NCBI GenBank assembly: GCA_021234155.1
Contig: JAJEKV010000047.1
Coordinates: 8,162,033-8,226,032 of the forward strand
Origin: Isoetes taiwanensis
Taxonomy: Eukaryota; Streptophyta; Lycopodiopsida; Isoetales; Isoetaceae
Reading direction: 5' to 3'
DNA: 64,000 nucleotides
Shown: in pieces, positions 33,494 to 43,290 of the stretch
How positions within the stretch are numbered: the stretch's first letter is position 1
Layout: every line of letters begins with the position of its first letter
Notes under the pieces: generated by a model
The model's input: the letters and a program-made list of their open reading frames with translations, nothing else
What the model was told of the DNA's origin: nothing
Database searches by the model: none
Translations under genes and position numbers: made by a program

Positions 33494-33747
33494 GCTAATG
33501 AAGTCAAGTTTTTGAGAGGAATTAAATACTGCAGACCAGCATTTGTTATTGAGCAATTGCCAACATTTAGTGATTTCAGATTTGTCAACCCTGTACACAG
33601 TAGCCAATAGGTTATAATAGCTGAGCTCTACATTACAAATTCTATCCATAGTTAAACTCTCAAATACAAGACAGGCACACATCATAGAACCACAGAGGTC
33701 TTATCCATACCAGATAGAAAAGAAAGGGCTTGATCTGTGAGCTGAAC
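33494..33747 (-). pseudogene. Two exons of an RNI-like leucine-rich-repeat protein
   Basis: Exon 33747-33711 reads VQLTDQALSFLSG and is followed by a donor GTATGG. Exon 33590 to about 33494 starts after TGTACAG and reads GLTNLKSLNVGNCSITNAGL, then QYLIPLKNLTSL. Joined at phase 1 they match the end of plant cytosolic LRR proteins in which LTDKxLELISG is followed by LTGLVSLNVSNSRIT. After SLA the frame is disturbed: SCKVT, expected next, is present one frame over at about 33490. No other exons of the gene were found, so this is probably a fragment. Such LRRs mediate protein contacts. Confidence 0.6.
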
Positions 33748-34061
33748 CTGAATGGTAAGAAGCAAGTGTTCAGATTTTGTTAACCTGCAAAACCATTTGC
33801 AATCCCATCGCTCTGTAAAAATGATAAATTTTGACAACCAATTTTAGGAAAAAATATGTCGTCATTTTTGTAATTTTTTATCATACACAATAACCCAGCC
33901 CCTTAGCATTGCAGGGCCACTGGTTTCATAGACACATAAGAAAAATCGCACTGGAGTTAAAGGGCCTCAAATGTCTGACATAGAATTATAAGTTGTATAC
34001 GATTGCTTCTTTCCTTAAATAAAATATGGTAGTAATGCATATTGACTTATAAGTTGCTTAC

Positions 34062-35510
34062 CAATTTGCCAAGGTTTGTATCATATTTTCCAGCTGGCCC
34101 GGTCTCAAGTCTCTTCCAGCTGCAAAATTTATCTGCAGGAACAAAGAAATTGGCTCAACTACATGTCTCATTTAATAGATTAAAATCCTAGGTCAGCTAA
34201 ACAAACTTGCCTCAAAACATCGACGGCATTGATCCAATTTGCCTCTTACTATGCCCTGTATAAATGTTAACGACATATTAATGTCAGCCCAGCAATTTCT
34301 TGCGCATGCATGTCGTCATGTAAGTCGGGTTTATGCCAATAAAAAAGGTCAATGCTTAATATCTTATGTTTTTTAGTTGCCAGGCACAAGGATTTACATT
34401 AGCAAGATGGCATTTGCAAATGAGGTTCAATATATGCCAGAATGAGATGAACCAAATTTGGCCAAAAAGTAAGGCTTATTATCTTCAAAATGCCTCAAAA
34501 CATTGACGGATATATGATCCAATTTGCCTCTTACTATGCCCCGCGTAAATGTTGACCATCCATTGTTTACAGAAGATTTCATAAATTAAACTAAATAATA
34601 TGAACAAGAACGATCGCCCACAACTCTATATAACAGGATTCAAGAGTTTAGTTAGTTGTTTGTGGTTATGCAGTCATATATGCATACTTTGTCATGATCA
34701 TGCATTGGTGATGTAAATAGGGTTTATGCCAATAAGAAAAGGTCCACACCTTATGTTGTTTTGGCAGCAAATTATTGTCAGGCACAAGGGTTTATGATGC
34801 ATATGAGATCAGTATATGGCCAGAATGTGATGAACCATATTTGGCCAGAAATTGAAGGATCACTATCTTCAAAATCCTTACCATTGATGAGTTATGCAAC
34901 TACAGTGGCATAGATATGTGAAAGAAATGTTTGCTTAGTCTCTACAAGGAAAGCATCTCATAATTTAGAAATGGTTGCTTCGTCTCGACAAGACATGCAT
35001 CTCATAAGCTAGTTGAAAAGCTCGTGTAAAGTCCTTCAGACCAAAGATTATTGAAAATGTATCGATCCGAGCCAAATAATAGGATGTAGCCGAAAGTATT
35101 TAATTGTTCTCTAACATACGAGTTTTTTCTATAAGATTGTAAATTCAAAGAACGAATGAAGATGTGATATGCTTCTCAGTAGTGCTAGACTAACATTTGC
35201 AATTCATAAGCAATGTCGTGTCTAAGATAAGAAGATAGAGAATTACGTCATCGCATACATGCAATCGCGTTGATAAGAAGATCTTCGAGTTCACGAACAT
35301 TTGATACATCCAACCTGCATCGAAATCATATGGTAGGATCTGCAACGTGGGTGCCAAAACAATATGTAAATTATATCGCTTTCTTCCTGCAATCAATTTA
35401 CTCAATTGATGCATCATTACCTTGGTCGCTTCAGCCAATGTCATTACAATCAACCGCTTGAGTTTCAACCGCTGCTCGGCCGCAATGGAGGCAAAGAGGT
35501 CGCATTATCT
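34062..35510 (-). pseudogene. CSN7: COP9 signalosome subunit 7 (CSN7) exons, partial and damaged
   Basis: CSN7 is a PCI-domain subunit of the nuclear COP9 signalosome, which removes NEDD8 from cullins. On the minus strand the exons are as follows. 35510-35421 has NATSLPPLRP, then KLKRLIVMTLAEATK. 35339-35247 has ILPYD, then LDVSNVRELEDLLINAI-CM. 34255-34211 is GIVRGKLDQCRRCFE, 45 nt in phase 0, with a rare GCAAGT donor. 34132-34062 has INFAAGRDLRPGQLENM and IQTLAN plus a split Trp codon, with donor GTAAGC. The order and text follow plant CSN7 closely. One-base shifts occur in the first two exons and a TGA at the end of the second. N-terminal PCI exons and the C-terminal tail are absent. Introns are retained, so this is a decayed or truncated duplicate rather than a retrocopy. 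Confidence 0.75.
34205..34880. repeat. Diverged tandem duplication carrying a copied CSN7 exon
   Basis: Segments of about 285-380 bp, roughly 34205-34490 and 34491-34880, share the same order of blocks. These are GATCCAATTTGCCTCTTACT (the inverse of the exon GIVRGKLDQ), a TGCATG...GGGTTTATGCCAATAA block, TTATGTT, CAGGCACAAGG-TTTA, and a GCCAGAATG-GATGAACCA block. In the second copy, exon 34540-34494 still reads GIVRGKLD but diverges after it and has lost the GCAAGT donor. Confidence 0.7.
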
Positions 35511-36049
35511 GGCGGCTTCAACATAGAAAACTAATTAAACTACCCCAACTCGTATTGTAATGCCATAACAAACATCAGATTACTGACTAAGCCATTCTTC
35601 TTGCACGGAAGCTGTCGGCTCCATGAGTTGTAATGAAAGCTCTAAAGATTAGGTCTAACCCCTGAACCTGAATTGAGACAAAATGATGCCCAAATATGGG
35701 GTTGTGCATAACCGTGTAATTAGTACTCTATAGGTTAGAATACCAAAATAAAAGCACCGTACTCATGCAAGAAAAAGAAGGTTGACCTAACACTAGGAAG
35801 AAGAAGGGAGATGCAAGCGACCTCTCTTGTGTAGATTCAAATGACCTCCAGCGACCTCTTTGTGGATTCCGGCAGAGGCAGCATAACTTCCCACGCCCCT
35901 GAACACGCTGGAATTTCCATGTATTTTCTTCACCGTAGATGGAATCAAACGGTTGGAATAGCATCCACTTGCAAACAAATCCCACTTGGCGTCAACGTGG
36001 ACACTCTAAAATTGCTTCAAAGTGTCAACTTGTGTTTGTGCAAACATGC
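35511..36049. other. Non-coding stretch between CSN7 exons and the second LINE
   Basis: Minus-strand open frames at 35985-35728 have no recognisable domain. They could hide an exon, but splice borders are not convincing. Confidence 0.35.
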
Positions 36050-36081
36050 TAATAATAATAATAACAATAATAATAATAATT
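36050..36081 (-). repeat. (AAT)n tail of the second LINE
   Basis: AAT units with one interruption (AAC), at the 3' side of the RT ORF. Short simple-repeat tails are typical of CR1/L2-like LINEs. Confidence 0.75.
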
Positions 36082-36136
36082 GTATTATCAAGCCATTTAG
36101 GCCTCTATGGCAAAAATCTACAACATTAGCATGCGC

Positions 36137-38000
36137 TCATTCTAGAGCATTATTAAATTCAAACCCTTCCATAAGATTGAACAGATTAATTATGTCCTCT
36201 CTTTCTTTCCACAATTCTCTGACATACGAACTTAGAGTATGGGCAGGAAGATCAAACAATTCCTTCAAAGTAGACATGTGAATTCCATATTTGGCTCTTA
36301 TATATTCATAAGAGTAGCATTCTAATAAAGCATGTTTTTTGTCTCTAGCTTCGGATCTAGACAACCAGGACAAAATCTCTCTTCTCGTACTAACCCATGC
36401 ATTCTACCGGTTTCAATATGTAGATTATGAGATGACAATCTAAGTCACGCGAGATTGTCATTCGCTTCTTTCTACTAATATGAGAGGCTAAATAAGCTTG
36501 ATCTCAGATATACTTTTAGGTCATTTATCTCTTCTAGATAAAACTTTTTTTCAGATCACCATCCGCATTTAGTCGCCACATTTTCTTAACCACTATTTCT
36601 CATTTACTGCTCATGTACTTCCTTAAAATGCCGATGATGGCCATATCCCCGTCCAAGCCATCTAGTCACCCATCTTCTTATATCTGCATACCATCCTCTA
36701 TCTCTTGACTGTTCTAGAGCCAGCCTAGGCCACCTATCCAAATCCATGGACAAAATCCTATTTACATAAGTGATGGTCCTGCAAAGTGCCTCTACTTCCA
36801 AGGGTAGCAAACCTGCCTCCGCAAGAAGCATGCAGTACGGCGTTTGTGGTTTTACACCAAATTCCCAAAGAAGAAACCGCTTTTGAATTTTTTCAATCTC
36901 GTGCCAGCATTTTTTGGAGAGTCCGGGTCCCCATATTGGGCTGCCATATAATATTACCGGTTTAACTTGTATGCCAAAAAGCAGCCTCCTCAGTTTCCAA
37001 TGCTCAAAATTATTCACTTTACAATGGTGCATTATATTATAATAAGCCCTGAGGCCTCCAGAAGCTCTCTTTCGTGTTGCGATCACCCATCTATAATCAT
37101 TTGTGATCTCAATGCCAAGATATTTATATGCTTTTACCTGCTCCAAGGGAATCCCTCCTACTGTAAAAAGGGTAAAATCACGACCACCAACAACCATTAT
37201 CTTGGACTTAGCTTATTTATCTGCATACCTTTATGCTCACAAAATTCTTGCAGCACATCTAAATGCTGCTGAAGCCTATTGGCAGTTTTGGAAATCAAAA
37301 CTATATCATCAGCAAATAGTAATAATTGCGCAGTATACTTACTAAGTTTTGCTCCAACACCACCAAGCCTGGCCAGCCACCCCTCCAACTCATCGATAAA
37401 GAGACCAAAAAGCGTTGGGGAACAAGGACACCCTTGTTTAACCCCAATGGTGTTCTCTATGCATTCATGTCCTGTAAAGGGAAAAGAGAGTTCAACCATT
37501 ACCTTTTTGTACAGACAAGCAATCACTTGCCTTATTTCTAATGGCACCTGTAAAAATTCTAAGCGTGAAGCAAGATTTGTCCTTTTAACCTTATCAAATG
37601 CTTTAGTTAAATCAATAAAAGCAAAATATCTCTTATTTCTTGATCCCTTTGCAACCTCAGCCAATACTCGCAATGTGGCCAAATGATCAAGTGTGGAGTA
37701 AGCTTCTCTAAAGCCTGCTTGTCCAATCGCTCGGCCATCATGAGAGTCCACCCAAACTGAGAGTTTTTGTTCAATCATAGAAGCAAACAATTTGGCAAAT
37801 AAACTACCCACAAGGATTGTGCGATAATTCCTTATGTCATCCTTATCTCCTGATTTGTATATCGGAATAACTCTATTCAAACACCAGTCTTGGGGAAACT
37901 GTCCTGCCAAAAGAGCATCATTACAGATTTCGGCCAATAAAACATGAAGTGACGTACCGCCCCATTTAAATAATTCAGCTGACATGCCATTAGCATCAGT
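36137..38000 (-). pseudogene. Reverse transcriptase and C-terminal region of the second LINE
   Basis: 37985-37197 carries the RT motifs NRVIPIYKSGDKDDIRNYRT, FAFIDLTKAFDKVKRTNL (catalytic Asp), GVKQGCPCSPTLFGLFIDEL and LLLFADDIVLISKT (FADD, near 37305-37317). 37197-36604 continues with YKYLGIEITNDYRW, KPVILYGSPIWGPG and IEKIQKRFLLWEFGVK. 36420-36137, after a frameshift near 36350, reads HNLHIETGRMHGLVREERFCPGC and then KKHALLECYSYEYIRAKY. That Arg-Glu-Glu-Arg-x-Cys and Leu-Leu-Glu-Cys ending is characteristic of many animal LINEs. A few stops and frameshifts make the protein non-functional as read. Confidence 0.85.
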
Positions 38001-38003
38001 GGC

Positions 38004-39400
38004 TCAGCCATTTCCCATATTCTTCAAAGCTTCTTGCACATTTTGCAATGTAAAGATTGGAGATGCATCCCCTTCACATGCCATTTGGTTCATGTGTGGC
38101 GTATTATATAGCTCCTCTACCCATGATAACAACTCTTTTCTAGAGATATCTCCGATCAAATTTTTCTTTTTGGAGCGGTTAAAAAACCTCTTTGGATCAG
38201 TATCCATCTCATGCATAAGCATTTCAGTATGTTTTCTCAGCCAAGCTCTTTTTTTACGCTTAATAAGCCTTCTATAAAGCACAAGTTTATCGGGATCTTT
38301 AGATTGTTTCCACACCTCTTTTGCTGTTCTGCAATCCCCATCAAACCACTTGCTATTTACCCAACTCGCTCTCTTTGGTTTTGTAAGGCCAAAACTAGTT
38401 TGTGCTACATCCAAAATGATGTTCATTAGAGCTTTACTTCTATCTTGTAATGATCCTTGCCATTGCATCTCCATCAAATTTGCATCCAATGCTTTTTTCA
38501 TAATTGTTTGCAAGTCTATATGACAGCTTTAGCTTTGGTAACGGTATTGCATCTCTCACTTTGCGCTTTGTTTTCATATCCAATGTGAACACATAAGGGA
38601 CATGATCAGAATCAATATTCCTCTCTAGCATGTAAAAAATCACACTAGATTTCTTCGCATTTGTATCTCCAATAAGATAATCAATAGTACTGCTCCCATT
38701 TGGCTGATGGTACGTGGGGCAACTGGAATTAGGAAATCTAGTTATTCCATTGTATACAATAAAGCTAAAAGCCTCACATAATGCAAGTATATGTTTGCCC
38801 ATCTTATTGGTGACCGATTCTGGCCGACTTATGGGCCAACTAGTTTGCTTATCTGATTGCTCAACAAGCCACACGGGATTCTCATCTTTAGACAGAAGAG
38901 AGGCTTGTCTATTGCTAATACGACCATTAAGGTCTCCCGCAATAATAACCATGCCGGATTCGCTATACTTTGCAATATCTGTTGCAAGATGGATGAAAGG
39001 ATCATCAACACATAGCCCATCGATTGGAATAAACAGTCTTTGGATAAGGTTCAAGAGGAGCAAAATAAGCAAGTGCCACATAAATTTCAGCAGAGCTATT
39101 CTTTAATTTTAGCCAAATATACTGTGCAAATTTGTCCTTGCTAACCACTGAGACTGCCTTTTGTAGATCCCTTTTGATATAGCAAGCAACTCCACTCCAT
39201 CCCCTTTTACTATTACCCAAAACATTCCATACTGAGTCCAGAAGACAGAAACCTGGGATTTCTAAAAGTCTACTAGTTTCATGTTCCCAAGTTTCACTCA
39301 AAGCCACAATATCGTATTTCTGAAACAATTGCATATTGCTCACAATGGTGTTCTCACTTAAGCCATGCACATTCCATACATTCCTATGCTCGATCTCTTA
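38004..39400 (-). pseudogene. Endonuclease (EEP) and linker region of the second LINE
   Basis: 39370-39005 begins with HGLSENTIVSNMQLFQKYDIVALSETW, the usual start of a LINE endonuclease, with the Glu of SETW. 39081-38440 carries MVIIAGDLNGRISNRQ (GDLN metal site), FPNSSCPTYHQPNGSSTIDYLIGD and NIDSDHVPYVFTL (catalytic SDH intact). 38513-38004 is the linker before RT, with KPKRASWVNSKWFDGDCRTAK and KRKKRAWLRKH, again typical of animal CR1/L2-like elements. Frames change at about 39050 and 38480. Confidence 0.82.
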
Positions 39401-40072
39401 CCACAAGCCTGTTATTCACTATGTAGGCATTTTTCCCTTCGCTTTTTAGTCTCTTTACTTCTTCCAAGATCTGTTTTCGTTCTTTCTGCTGCTGAATAGT
39501 TAGATCATCATTGAGCCAAATTTTCTTTTTAGATGGCTCCCGTGTTGGATGATTCTTGCCTTTACTTCTACACTACGAAATTTCAGCAGAATGGGACGAA
39601 TTCTATCATCAGTTCTTTTGCCTAATCTTCTAGAATATACAACTCCTGGATCTACTACATGCATTGTGTTCTTGAAAAACTCATCAATGGTTGCAGAAAT
39701 ATCCTCACCTTCTTCTTCTTTCAAGCCTGAAATTAATAAATTTTGTGCTCTGGCTGCCCTATCCTCTTGTTCGGTGAGCTTGTTAGCAATCTTCATCATC
39801 TGGCTTTCTACATTGGAAATAATTTGGGTGACTAATTGGGTGTGGTCCCTTTTTCTCCTTGCTCTTCACGTAATTCTCCCTGTTCTTCTCTTAATTCAAT
39901 GATAGTTTCCTTTAATTCATTCACCTTTTGTTTTAAAGCTTTAATTTCTTCCCTTACTGCTTGCATTTCTTCCCGTGATGCGTTTACTTCATCCCTAGAT
40001 GTTTTGACTTCCAAAGTAAGCTGCCGATTTTGGTCATATTTTCCCTGTCTTCTATTTCCTTCTGAGCTGTGA
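39400..40072 (-). pseudogene. ORF1 of the second LINE (coiled coil plus RRM-like nucleic-acid-binding region)
   Basis: 40014-39835 is a heptad-rich helix (VREEIKALKQKVNELKETI) followed by a repeat ELREEQGELREEQGE. 39799-39500 has NLLISGLKEEEGEDISATI, a Val/Pro segment (VVYSRRLGK), RPILLKFRSVEVKARIIQHG, and then, in the next frame, WLNDDLTIQQQKERKQILEEV. That last pattern is the conserved C-terminal region of ORF1 in animal L1/L2-like elements (an RNA chaperone in L1). One stop lies between the coiled coil and the RRM-like part. Confidence 0.7.
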
Positions 40073-40089
40073 GACCTGTCTTCGTTTTC

Positions 40090-40260
40090 CCTCCAGACAT
40101 CTGTCTCCCAATCTGTTCTTGCTCAAATCAATTCGTCTGATGCTTCAGAAGTCTGTGTCTGTCACCTGTTCTTGCTTGCTCAAATCAATTCGTTTTCTCC
40201 AGACATCTGTCCAGCCGTTAGCTGCTTCAGAAGTCTGCTTCTGTCACCTGTTCAATCACC
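40090..40260. repeat. Two imperfect copies of an 85-bp tandem repeat at the 5' side of the second LINE
   Basis: Both copies contain CCAGACATCTGTC, TCTTGCTCAAATCAATTCGT, GCTTCAGAAGTCTG and TCTGTCACCTGTTC. Repeated 5' regions often form LINE promoters, and the position here (just before ORF1) fits. Confidence 0.7.
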
Positions 40261-40574
40261 TGCTTCTGTTCGATGCTCACCTCTCAGTCTGCCTGTTCGA
40301 GTTTCCGTTCAATCTCACCTGTGATGTACGGTGCTGAAGAACGCCGCCTAACTGCCGCCTAGAATAAACGCAAAACAACCGCCGCCGATAATAAGAGCCT
40401 CTTGCAGCGTCCATTCAAGTGAATCCCTATAAGTTAGAATATAACATTTAGGTAGAATTAAAATATGATTATTGTCTATAGTGTGCGATAGTAAGTAGAT
40501 GCCATTTATTGATCCATTCTTCACAATATTTAGAATTGGAATATGATTATCGCCTGAGTTCCAATGTCGATGTT

Positions 40575-40690
40575 GCTGGGGCATAATTTGGTGACTTGTA
40601 AGTGTTGGGAACATGTAATTGTATTTTGGTGTTGGTGGGGCATAATTTGGTGACTTGTAAGTGTTGGGAACTTGTAATTGCATTTCTTTT
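40575..40690. repeat. 59-bp tandem duplication
   Basis: GGGGCATAATTTGGTGACTT followed by GTAAGTGTTGGGAAC and TGTAATTG occurs twice in tandem with few changes, separated by ATTTTGGTGTTGGT. Confidence 0.8.
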
Positions 40691-43019
40691 ATATAACCGA
40701 GAGCTTTTTGCCCTTCTCCAAGTTTAGCATGTCCTATATGTTCCCTTGGGGTTTGTCAGCATTTAAACATATTGTCAATACAAAAATGTGCACCTTTGGA
40801 GAGCTTTGTGTTGTCTTTGTTATAAATGCTTCAAATTATCATTCAATTAAATTGGGATTATGTCTATTCCAAAATCGCGTCGTATAAGCCTATTATTGAC
40901 CTTTGCATTGATTTAACCATACTTTTGTACTGAGTTCATTTTCAGCCTGGGAATATGCATTTTGTGTTGTAATTGAAGGACATTTTAAAAATACAATGCA
41001 AATCACCCATATTATGACTGAATGTTGGCAATATGAAAAGTAGAAAATTGCATATTATTTTATACCATCATGGACGACTACGAAATTTATAGAGTAAAAT
41101 AAGAAGCCTTTTTCAATAACTAACGGCAAGCAAGTGGCTACAAAACTAAGATTTTCATAGTTTAAATCGCGCCTGCCGCGATTTTGTTGGTATAAATATA
41201 GCATGATCAAACAATATAAACGCCAAAAAACTGATATCAATATCTTCTTCTTGTTATGTTGCAAACATTTTCTTTCCATTTCCTATGTCACATATAATTG
41301 TAAGTCGAAAAGCAGATTATTCAAAGCTTTAAAATTCACACCTGAAACGTAAATCAAGTCAAGGTTCCTAGTATAACCAAGAAACTGGAATAAGAACAAA
41401 ATAAACCTTTTAAAATCTGTACAAACAGACTTTTACCTTCTATGGACTTTTGCAAAGACCACTTCGGGCCAATAAGCAGCCCCAAAAGAAAACAGGTGCT
41501 CTTTTCTTTTAGGCCTAGACTTGATTACAAGTTAAAGACTTGGTAACAATTTAGCATTAAAGACAATTCCCTTTATTCTTACTTATTAAGCAGACTTTAA
41601 CCTTACCAATAAGCAAGACTTTAACCTTACCATCCCCAATCTGGAGCTTAAAAGCTCAACTAGCGCCTTTAAAGAAAAACAAGTGTTTTTTCCTTTAAGC
41701 CATGATTTGATACTAGGTCTTGTAAACATACTTTGATATATTTGTTTTACTATTACAAATTACAAGGGCAAAGTAACAATATACTTTTCCTATTCTTATA
41801 AGCAACCATAAAGGTAAACATATGCTTGTGCTATTAGAACTCAGCATGATAACATAATTTCTAAGGATCGTCAAAAATATAAGACTGAGATGTTTGTCAT
41901 GTTTATTCCATTAGCTAGTGGTAGGGGTGTACTAGAAGTTAAGTAACCCTTCCGTACACATTACAATATAGCGATTTTATTATGTAACTAAGACTCTCGA
42001 GCACTCAAATGTAGCCAATTGACTCTTAGACTAATTTAAAATGGTCAAACCAGTTTTAGAAGACTTTCTCCAAGTAGATAAATCACAATTTATTGTTTCT
42101 CCATGTCCAATGCAAGCGTAAAAATATTTGATCCTTTTAGTTGCAGCCAACGCAAGTCTTGTTCTGCATTAGAACAATAGATAGAAAGAATCATGAGATT
42201 CACATTTTCCTTAAGATAAAATGAAGGGTGCAAGTTAAAAGCTTAACATAAAACTTATCTGGATATTTTAAAACGTTCCTCATCATGATAAGCTGAGGAC
42301 ATTAACTTTTGTATCATTTTATAAAGAACAAAACCATCAGAGGTGGAGTTCCTAAGTTACTGCAACAAAACGACATTGGTTAGCCTAAAGAGGGTAACAA
42401 CGAGAGGGCCCACAGGTAAGCAATGGAACACCACGGTTTATCACCCTTCACCGTGTTCTTGTTCACAAATAGTAGTTAAAAGCATTTCTGATTTTAACAG
42501 TTCATGCATATCCAATTTTACCAGACCATGCACACCTGAATGGCCATTCTTTGCAGGTCTATTGATAAAGTGGTTTAGAAATAAGATGCAGCTTCTATGT
42601 AAATAGATAAATAACTGCAGTGTGTTTATGCACAGCATAGGCATCCAACCTTTAAAAAAGGAGGCAAATCAACATGAAACAATTACCAAGTCCAACTTAA
42701 AGAATCAGGTAACTAGTCTGATCAGCTTATTTAACTTACACCCACTTGATTCGAAAAATATGTAGATATGCAATCAGACCTTTGAATATGAGTAATGAAA
42801 TATATATCAGACCTTCAATTATAGTCTCTCGAAATCAGATGAGATGGTGTGTCACATCTTAGAGGACAAGCTTAAAATCTTGACATCCACAAGTGTGATA
42901 TAGATATAACCTCGTCATAGATTAACTGCAAAGGACGTGCATAATCAAGGATTTCCAAAAATGAGTTACCTTTTTCCTGATGCTCGAATATTCATTGTCG
43001 TGTAGAAATTAATTAGCCA
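40691..43019. other. AT-rich non-coding DNA
   Basis: No exon supported. A weak local duplication near 41580-41640 gives AGACTTTAACCTTACCA twice. A second, near 41490-41710, gives AACAGGTGCTCTTTTCTTTTAGGC and AACAAGTGTTTTTTCCTTTAAGC. Confidence 0.5.
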
Positions 43020-43290
43020 ACTGCGCTCCAATGGAACTATTTGAAGCTTTTCCAATGCCCTGTTCAGCAAGTACTAAAAATATTTCGAAATAGTTCGTTT
43101 GTTGATGCTACGAAATCTCCAACATGCTTGTCATCACTGTAAGATTGCAAATCTATAGTGCAAAAGAGCATTTCCCAACTTCCATGGCCGGATTTATGAT
43201 TTGTAGCAAAGCTAAATATGCTGAAGCATGCCATGACTGCCGAAGCATGGACATTACCAAAAACTGGATATGAATCTGTAACCAAGATTG
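43020..43290 (-). other. Possible minus-strand exons of an unidentified gene
   Basis: 43285-43064 is open and contains MLFCTIDLQSYSDDKHVGDFV. A good acceptor (GCTGAACAG) precedes 43060, after which about 90 bases are open to a donor-like GTAACT near 42972. The sequence looks more protein-like than its surroundings, but I do not recognise it. Confidence 0.25.

Larger units (their letters stand above)
36050..40350 (-). mobile_element. Non-LTR retrotransposon of an animal-like (CR1/L2-like) type
   Basis: Minus-strand order is: tandem-repeat 5' region (40260-40090), coiled-coil ORF1 (40072-39400), endonuclease (39400-38440), reverse transcriptase (38000-36604), Cys/His-like tail (36420-36137), and a 3' terminus of (AAT)n at 36081-36050. 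FADD rather than YADD, an ORF1 with a coiled coil followed by an RRM-like region, and a microsatellite rather than poly-A tail set it apart from the L1 LINE at 7963. The ORFs are broken by stops. The exact 5' end is uncertain. Confidence 0.8.

Noticed and set aside
33494-35510. Intact CSN7-LRR fusion protein
   Set aside because: Frameshifts, a stop in the CSN7 exons and unmatched splice phase make a functional fusion unlikely. Kept only as a low-interest check.
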